Source: Hepsetus odoe (taxonomy: Eukaryota; Chordata; Actinopteri; Characiformes; Hepsetidae). Taken from it: DNA of 64,000 bases. Within the stretch, counting starts at the first letter, position 1. Every line of letters starts with the position of its first letter. The DNA lies in NCBI GenBank assembly GCA_017165825.1, contig CM029368.1, positions 30,112,638 to 30,176,637 of the forward strand, given 5' to 3'. The translations under genes were made by a program, and so were the position numbers. Below the pieces are notes generated by a model. The model saw only the letters and a list, made by a program, of their open reading frames with translations. It searched no databases and was not told the DNA's origin. Shown here in pieces: positions 55,748 to 64,000 of this stretch.

Positions 55748-55764
55748 GGGGGGGGGGGGGGGGG
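55748..55764. repeat. Poly-G run
   Basis: An uninterrupted run of about 17 G, long for vertebrate DNA and able to form a G-quadruplex. Confidence 0.9.
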
Positions 55765-56894
55765 AAAGCTGTTTCTTCAGGAAGACAGGATGAAAACATA
55801 GTGCAGCTTAATCCACAAAGAAAAATCTTGCTAAATTTTATTATTGTAGTCTCACCGCCTGCTGGTGACCTTTCAAGTCCAGTTAGGCCTTCACACGGCA
55901 GGTCAAAGTTTGCTAAGTAATTTGCTTCGGATGGAGTGCGGACTGGTGTTCCATATGAATTCAGTTAAACAGATTAAATATCTATTCCTTTAACACTCTA
56001 CAGCTTAATCTGTATGAACTTTCTTCTTACAGATGGACTGGTGCTCTGTGCTCAGCGTTCCACGTGAGTGTTGTAACTCTTTGAACTGTCATGAAAGGTC
56101 AGAATCGTAAAATAGTTCTTTCTCTTTCTGAATATTGTAGAGATTTGAAGCTTTGATTCAGAAAAGTCTGAACTTGATTTGTCTTAGATGTTTGGTTTTG
56201 TACTCGCAGGCAAATTTGACAGATCCCTTTTCTCCAACCTGCTGGTGTACAATTAGAGACCCATGTATTGATCTACACTTCGGGGTCCTCCCGCTCTTCA
56301 TCAGTGGACACAGCTGATTGATTCTGGGAAGCCATGAATCTAGGTGTGATATTGGTGTGTGTAGAAACCACCAATTTACACTGTATAACACACTAGCTCA
56401 CCACTACCATGTCACCTGAAAAAGGTCCACCAACCAAATACGATGTGGGCAGGTGTGGTCCTTAGGACAGAAACTGACCAGAGATTGCATCTCTAATCTA
56501 TCCAGTCTAGCTGTAAGGTAGTTGGAGCTTATAAAGTAGTCAGTGAGTGGAAGCATGTAAGAGTTTCTGAAAAGTAGAGCATAAAGTGCTTTTTTTTTTT
56601 TTTTAACTGTTCATGTCTTTCGTCACTAGATGGAGACAAACCCTTGGTCATTAAATTCCCTGACAGCTTTCGCAAATAAGATCTGCAGAGTCTTAAGACT
56701 GTTCTGAGAGGCATGTAGGCTGAGCTGGTCGTACTGCAGCTTCATATTGTCCCTCGTTTTCTTTCAGGGTTTTTTCATTGAATATCTTTACCAAGTAAAT
56801 GGTCTATCATGGGACTTCATGGCTTTGGCATAGAATAGAGGAATGTATTGCATGACACCTCAGCTTTTGGAGACATGTTTGGAGAAGCAAGGTT

Positions 56895-57075
56895 GTGTCG
56901 GTTTGGACATGTCCAGAGGAGAGACGAGGATTATGTTGGGAGGAGAATGTTAAAGAGCTGCCAGGAAAGTGAAAAAGAGGAGATTTAGGGATGTTGCGAG
57001 AGAGGACATGCAGGTAGTTGGTTTGAATGAGGAAGATGCAGAGGAGAGGAAGAAATGGAGACAGTTGAGGGTTCA
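56895..57075 (+). mobile_element. LINE 3' fragment
   Basis: CGGTTTGGACATGTCCAGAG, AGAGACGAGGATTATGTTGG and GAAGATGCAGAGGAGAGGAA reproduce, in the forward sense, the segment seen reversed at 37962-38165. Confidence 0.6.
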
Positions 57076-59844
57076 ATCTCATCTTTTAAATCACTCTTTC
57101 AGGGGCTCCGTTTGACCGCTTTACAGTACACGATCGTGCACCTTGCCTTAACATGCAAGTGAAAACGAAGAAACCCGTTGCTGTAAAATCACCTGCAGTT
57201 TGGGTGTTTAACTCTGGGTGAGATAAACCACATGCAATTTAACACCACAGAAGTGAAATGAACTCTGCAGGAGTACATTTAACTGCTAATTTTATGGTGT
57301 GCAGACTTCCTGTCAATAAACGTTATAAATTAGACTTAAAGCATTTATGTTCTTAAAACAACAGATGAAACACTGTAAGGCCTCACCTGCAGAGAGCCAG
57401 TTGACCTCTAGTGGTTTTTATTGGGACTGGCTTTCCCCCAGATAACTTTAATTAGCTCCACACTCTTACGGATTAATCAAAGGGATCACGTTAAAGAGGA
57501 TGTCGAAAAGTGATTCATCACATTTGCTTCTTAAAGGAGATGTCATGTAATTGCAAATGGCCAGGTCTTGATTTAAAGCCAATGGCTCGGACAAGTCGAT
57601 ACTGATTGGTACTGATTTATGTCCAGACGATCTGTTTTATTGGAATCCCTACATGCAGAATAAATGACTCATTTGTTTATTGTCAGTCACTGGAAGTCAG
57701 GTTATGGTGCCTCCAAAGAAAATAACTGCTTTCTCACCTATTCTGTCGGCCCGGTTTTAAACAAAAACAATTTATTTGGATGCTGCCCTACAATGCACTG
57801 GCGACTTATCCAGGGAGTTTCCCTGCCTTTAGCCCTAAGAGAGCTGGCCTAGGCCCTAATCAGTACAAGCAGCTCAGGAAATGAGTGGGTGAGTTTATTT
57901 CGATACCCCCTATAGATGATCTACAGATACTTTCATTGTTAACCAACTATCTGGTGAAAAACAACAGCATAAAGATTATGGTTTAAGTTTGGGAATGGGG
58001 TTAAAGAATGTTGGTTAAGGCCAAGCTGGCTATCTACAGTGGACCATCCAAATAAAGCAGCAAATATGAACCTGACTTAAACGTTTTGAAGGTAACATGC
58101 CATTAAAGTTTGGCTCAGCTGTTTGAACTGGCGTCCCTGCAGAGGCGGGAATATTCCACTCACTACTTGTTCACCATAACACAGTAAGGACCTGATCTCC
58201 ACTAAAAACGCCTTGATTTCTTACTCATCTCTTGTCACTTCTAACCACCATCAGCACATGCGACGTTGGGAGTGATATTCCGTTTTCAGAAGCCAGTGAT
58301 CAGCATATTGGATGATGATTTTTGAGTGGAGTTCCTCTTTAACGCTCTAATACAATTAGGAGGAGACAGCTCGCTTGGTTATGTTTAATGGGGATGACAT
58401 CAGAGGAGATAGTAGGGAATGAATAAGTCATTCTTGGTCTCATTTCAAATGTGAAAGATTCATACCAGCAATTTAGATGACAGTATTAATTTAACATGAC
58501 ACTGCATTAATGGTCAATTTCAGATTCATAGAACTCATTTAAGTGGAATGGACTCCCTTAATTTGATGAGATGTGATGGCAGTGAGATGCCATGTCTCTC
58601 TCCATCTCTCGCCTTCCCTGCGGCATGGGAAACACTCAAGACACACACACAGACGCGCACACACATACACTTACACAGACACATGCTCACTCACCAGTCT
58701 CAGCTTGTGATGCTGACTGAGCTAGAAGTGTGTGTGAGCTCGGAGATAAACAGCAGTGCGCTAGCAGTCACTGCTTTGTGAGTAACTGTAGTGTATCAGT
58801 ACTCGTTAGCACATTAGGATTTGATGTGTGCGCTTTCTGGCAGTGAGTGAACTACAGGCGACTACTTTTTGCTTCGCAAGGCTCGAATTCGAGCACATAA
58901 ACAGCAAATTATGAGCAGCAAGTAACTCATACGTATAGGGACTGTCCAAATCAGTGTTAAAAACTATATCAGGGAAAAAATGCAATTAAAAAGGAGGGTG
59001 CTAAAGGTGCAAAAAGGGGTGTTTTGTATATGTATGGTTTTATTAAGGATGCATATGGACATGGGACATATTTTCTTAATTCTGCCCATAAACTCATCTG
59101 GAGTTCTGCAGACTGAAGCCCAGCTATGATAAAAATCACTTTTGTGGCGATGCCATGGGGATTAATCAATGAGCAGCAAACTAACAAAAGCAATAACAAA
59201 GTGGAAAGCCATCATAATGAGAACTCACAAGCTGCTTGAGCAAGAGTGAGAGGCTACATGGACTGCAAATGCAGCTGTGTGTAAAAATTTGAGTATTCCT
59301 TGTCAGATTGCATGTTTTGTTAATGACTGCGGTGGCGTTAAGTTAACCTATCCTTATATATATATTTATATGGGAACAAATATTTTACAGAGACAGGCTA
59401 TAAAGGGGTTCCAACCAATCAGCATTCAGCATCAAACTAATTACCAGGCTGATCATCTGGAATCATCTGCACTTGTTTCTTCGCTGCTTCATGTCTTTAG
59501 TTTGATGGTTTGTTCTGCAGAATGATTCATATGCCCGTCACTGTGTGGCTTAACGAACAAACAAGCAAACAAAAAAACAGTCCCCTGAAACTAGTGAGGT
59601 ACAGGGACTGGTCTGAACATGAGCTAAAACTATAGAAGGTCTGGAGAGCTATTCCTCAACAATACATAAATAATAGAAGAAAGTTTGGAAAGAAAGTTGT
59701 GACTCTTTGGAAGTGCAATAGTTTGAAATTATTGATATGAACCATGAATATATTGAATGACAGGGGATGCCATTCCTATAGGCGCCATCATACATTCTCG
59801 ATTTGTTGATTATTCTGTATTTACATTGCTCCATTAAGTATGAC

Positions 59845-60090
59845 ACTGAGGTGGCCTAGTGGTTAGGGAGTTGGCCACAGAATTGGAAGATTGTGGGTTC
59901 AAATCCCTTACCAGTAGGTTGCCCTGAGGTACCCTTGAGCAAGGTACCGTCACTGCTCCCTGGGCAGCTTTCATAGTTGCCCGCTGCTGCATGGTGTGTG
60001 TTTGTGCTTGGGTTAATTGCAGAGATCCAATTTCATTGTGGTTTGCTGTGTGTACTCGCAATGACAAGAATAGTCACTTTCACTTTAAAT
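59845..60090 (+). mobile_element. tRNA-derived SINE, nearly full length
   Basis: A box GTGGCCTAGTGGTTAGGG, B box GGGTTCAAATCCC, core TTGCCCTGAGGTACCCTTGA, tail CGCAATGACAAGAATAGTCA and CTTTCACTTT. Confidence 0.82.
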
Positions 60091-63050
60091 CTAAAATACT
60101 ATACTACATATCTGTGAAAATGTTGTTTCGTTAAATCAGGATGCTTATACGCACCTAGGCTTTAGATTTTATGACCAGGAAGAACATTCGGGCAAAGATG
60201 GACTTTTCTCTCCTTCTCATGCTTCCTTTTTCCTACTTTAAGATGTCTTCTGCTAGTTGATAAAGTCACAGACTTTTGTGTGTGTGCGTGTGTGTGTTTG
60301 TGTGCATGTACGTGTGCGTGTGCGCATGCTGTCCAGGCTGCCGGAGTCCTCCCATAGCCCTGGCTGGCTGGGTGTGTCTCGGAGGCCTGCTAATGGCTGG
60401 ACTCAATGCTCTCTGCCGCTCTGATGGATGGCGGGCAGGGACATCCTCTCTTTCATCCCGACAGGCCTGACTCGTCTGATTTATTAATGACAATAATTAG
60501 GAGTAAACCTCTCCACGACCAAACCCCTCCGTGATTAGCGCAGTAATGATAGAGGGGAGGGCTGTGGATACGCCGATCTGATTAATGTCGGCCATTTTGA
60601 CCTTTTAGAGCCGTGCTCCCTCTCGCAGTCGGGAGAGACGTGGGGGAGAGGAAGAGAAAGGGCCAGTGTCCAGTCACGATTAGCCGACAACTGAATTAGG
60701 GTGCGAGATTTTGTTCATTAGAAAGTCTGTTTGCAATGTCTTTTTCCATATCCATGTTTAGCGTCACTGTTGCAATATTATAAAAGTTAGTGTAAACTTT
60801 TGAGTCACTTGCTATGACTGGTTTCTGCACGTAAGGCCTAAAAACTACTTTTGAAATGCTACTGGAATTTTTTTTTTAAGGATTTTTTTTAAGGAGCCTT
60901 TTTAAGGATTTAAAAGTTTCAAAATGCACTAATATCTCTCCACACAATACGTTCATCAGCATTTAAAAGTTCCAAAATGTACTATTGTCTCTCCATACAA
61001 TGAGGTGCATATCAAAAGTAGCTTGTTTGTAATTGATTGTTTTTGTGATGTCACAAAAATCAAAGCTTTCCAATTTAAGTCCTTATGTTCCACCTACAGT
61101 CCTTTACATACTAAACCTAGAAAGAGTGTTTCAGCTTGTCCTGCTTTTCAAAGCGCAATACATACCAGCCAATCAGAACAAGCATCATTTACATATAAGT
61201 CTTAAGGGCACGCCAACAAAAACTTCCTGTTTTATTTTTAAAGATAAAAGTGGTTAGAAAAGGGTTATTTAAAGTAAACGATGGCTTTTATCAATGCATA
61301 AACCCACGCAAGTGTTCCTCAGTGGGTGAAACATACATAAATGCATGGCAAATGTGGGATATGCTGCCTTTGATACTGCTTTTCATCCAAACTGACACTT
61401 CCAGTACCGTTAGCAGAGCTAACTGTTTAACCCAGTGGTTGGTCCCCATGTCCTGCACAGGTTTTCTCTGCTCGAACGCACCCACTCTACACCAGGAAGG
61501 GCTAGTTAATTAGCTGATTAATCGGATCAGGTGTGCTAGAGCAGGGAAAATGCTGCGATATATAGAGACAGGGTATTGGTATTTGAGGAATGAATTGCTC
61601 AACCTGCTTGAAATGCTAGATAGCACATATTTCAAAAGGTGTAGCTTAAAATGAGCAAAGAATTTCAGTGAAATTTTCCTTCTGCACTGCCACCGTCCAT
61701 CATCTGTTTAAAGTGCAAGTATCGGTCTACTCTGTGAGAACGCTTCACTCCGTGTGACATTTGATTAACGAATGCAAATGACGGTTAGGAGCCGGTTAGG
61801 CTGTTTGATGGGGAATCCAGCACAGACACCGACACCCATCTACATCTCCTTAATGACTAGGATAACTCCCGCTGTTTGAAAGCCTACACCCAGAAGGCCT
61901 TGTGTAATGGAGTAGAGGAGGGGAAAGGTCGGACTCTTTACTGGGGTCAGACAGGAGGCAATGAAAGTTGGAGACAGGCGAGATCAAAGGAAAGGTTTGC
62001 TGATGGTTGATGGTGGATCTGCTCTGGTGTGCAGCTCTTCGATGGATTGTTGGCTTGTAGTTCTCATCACACATGTGATGTTCACTGCTGGTTCAATATC
62101 CGTAGCTTTGAAAGAGGCCCCGTTACTGTCCAAACTGCAGTGGTAACCAAGACACATTTTGCAATTTTTTTTCATTTACAATTTAACATAATATACTGAG
62201 TAGTTTATAATTATATAAAAAAAAATTTAATTGAACTTTTTTTTTTTTTTTTTACCAAAATGAAGAAATATTTAGGAGTTTTCCAAATTTTTGTCTGTGT
62301 CTGCACTGCAATGGATTGGTGACCTGTCCAAAGTGCGTCCCCGCCTTTCGCCCTGTGAGAGGCGTGTTAGTCTCCAGCATGCCCTCCGGCCCCACAGCCC
62401 TAATCAGGACAAGCAACTTGGAAAATGAGATTCCAGTGCCTATTTATTTGAAATAGTCAAACTGTTTATATGTTTTAATTTGCAGAAGACCTTGGGCTTG
62501 TTTAAACTTCATCTAAATGTAAATGCTAACAGAAATCTGATATCTTTTGGATTTGGTTCCTTTAAAAAAAAGAAAAACAGTTATCACATTAAAAATGTTT
62601 GGAACACCTGAAAAAATAAAAATAAAAACCTATTAAACAAGGTGGATTGCTTTTCAAGCTGATTTACTTGGTGATGCTTTGCCGTATCTTGTAGGAGTTG
62701 CTGTAGCTGCTCAGGCCTGATGCTGCAGATGGGACTCTAGGGGCCTTGCCTGCCCTTTTTGATTGCCTGTCCCATCAAAATCTAACTGACATATATGGCT
62801 GGTATATAAGCTTTATTCAGCGTTAAGATCTCTCTGTTGTTCCGTTATTCACTTAAATATGGGTATGAACCTACTATGCATTTTCCCTCAGTCATGTTTT
62901 ACTGATTTCTAACTGGACTGTTCGGTTGTCCGAAAAAAAGAGCCACTACCAATGTTTTTGTTTTTTTCTTCGACAGCAGAATGTTTAAAAATAAAATAGA
63001 AACAAGTTGAAATTCTCAGCAGTGTCTTTGGTCGCAGGGTTTTTATGGGT
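60091..63050. other. Gene-free region with possible regulatory blocks
   Basis: A TG repeat lies at about 60275-60325. Non-repetitive blocks rich in TAATTA-like motifs lie at 60470-60720 and 61740-61880. A short SINE-like tail (ATGGATTGGTGACCTGTCCA) lies at about 62305-62430. No coding exon is recognised. Confidence 0.42.
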
Positions 63051-63054
63051 AGAG

Positions 63055-63290
63055 TGTTTGAAAGTGACTTTTCTCTCATCGTGAGAACATAGCACAGCAC
63101 ACAGTGAACCACAATGCATTGCAAAAGCATTTAACCCATGCGCACAAACGCACCTTTCAGCAGGGGGCAGCTATGAAAGCGCCCAGGGAGCAGTGACGGG
63201 GATGGTACCTTGCTCAAGGGTACCTCAGGGCAACCTACTGGTAAGGGGTTTGAACCCACAATCTTCCGATCCCGTGGTCAGTGACAGTGC
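63055..63290 (-). mobile_element. tRNA-derived SINE, nearly full length
   Basis: Reverse copy: GAAAGTGACTTTTCTCTCAT tail, CTTGCTCAAGGGTACCTCAG core, GGGGTTTGAACCCACAATCT B box. The head is truncated at GATCCCGTGGTCAGTG. Confidence 0.8.
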
Positions 63291-64000
63291 TTTCTACTGG
63301 AACCAAATTATCATGAACACAGCCTCACTTCTCCAAACTGGAAATTTGCACAAAATAGTCTAAACACAGCTAAAATGTAAATGCAATAAAGCAAACAAAC
63401 AAACAATCATCTACATATCGGTTGAAAAGTGCTCACATTCCCACATGGTTATTCGTGACTGGGCGTTTTGAAAACCACCACACCATATCCAGCAAAAACT
63501 GACGCTTGATCAAGTGTCCACCCATTAGAGACCAAATGCCTTTCCTAAAATATGGTTCTTTACTTTGGATCTTAACTTTGTCAGATGGTTTAGCTCATTT
63601 GTAAGGGAAGCTGTTTGAAATAAGAAAACAACGCAAAGCAGAGTAATTAAAACTGGTCTCAGAAATGTAGTCCCCACTGTATGCTCTAAGCTTGGAGGCT
63701 AGAGTAAATATGAAAATGTTATTTATTGGAGAGATAATATATAGTAATGCGTCTAATGAGTTTGACTAAATGCTTGCAGCAGTTGTGTTCAACCAACTGA
63801 TTTCACTCCCGCTGATTCTCCTGCAGAGTGTTATTGCAGCTCTAATCAGATCCACCTGATTCTCCAGGTTCAGTTGTGATCAGTGTTGAAAGAAAAACAA
63901 AAAGATCAGAGTCTGTGAAGGCAATGCTGCAGTAAGAGCCCAGTACTTGGAGACCAATGGAACAAACTTCTGTGCTTATGTGTCAGTAACATGTTGGCTG
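63291..64000. other. Window end, nothing recognised
   Basis: Unique AT-rich sequence. No frame, splice pair or repeat that I can name. Confidence 0.4.

Larger units (their letters stand above)
55660..59840. other. Gene-free region with one LINE fragment
   Basis: No coding exon is recognised. It contains the LINE fragment at 56895 and a short repeat tail at about 57780-57890 (AATGCACTGGCGACTTATCC). The stretch at 57400-57640 looks non-repetitive and may be regulatory. Confidence 0.45.

Overview
The window looks like genomic DNA of a teleost fish. The reasons are a complete TRPN1/NompC channel gene (a family kept in fish and amphibians but lost in amniotes), GT-AG introns, Tc1-like transposon remains, long CA, AT and CT microsatellites, and about 25 copies of tRNA-headed SINEs. 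An otophysan (catfish, characin or relative) is plausible from the SINE types, but I cannot prove it from the sequence alone.

Layout. Positions 7-1095 (minus) hold a single-exon class A GPCR, most like GPR20. Positions 1.1-10.3 kb are intergenic, with SINEs, a LINE fragment, a DNA-transposon-like repeat and one weak small membrane-protein reading frame. Positions 10,311-41,789 (minus) hold trpn1. I could place 29 coding exons, all phases agree, and they join to an intact predicted protein of 1634 residues: about 29 ankyrin repeats, a six-helix channel domain, a TRP helix and a short conserved C-terminal tail. Its 7.9 kb second intron holds a Tc1 deletion derivative, SINEs, a LINE fragment and a compound AT/GT microsatellite. 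Positions 41.8-43.3 kb are the head-to-head interval between trpn1 and cndp2. Positions 43,992-52,039 (plus) hold cndp2, cytosolic non-specific dipeptidase, with 11 coding exons, one upstream non-coding exon and 474 residues; the catalytic residues I checked are at the human positions. From 52.8 kb to the end I find no gene: there are SINEs, a LINE fragment and several non-repetitive blocks that could be conserved non-coding elements.

The three genes are not an operon or a pathway. gpr20 is an orphan receptor, trpn1 a mechanosensory channel and cndp2 a housekeeping peptidase. In human, GPR20 (chromosome 8) and CNDP2 (chromosome 18) are unlinked, and TRPN1 is absent.

I found no clearly new biological system. 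The most useful observations concern trpn1 splicing: ankyrin exons that are all phase 0 and so could be skipped in frame, two acceptors sitting directly on TG microsatellites, and a GC-AG intron. In cndp2, a SINE abuts the splice donor of one exon.
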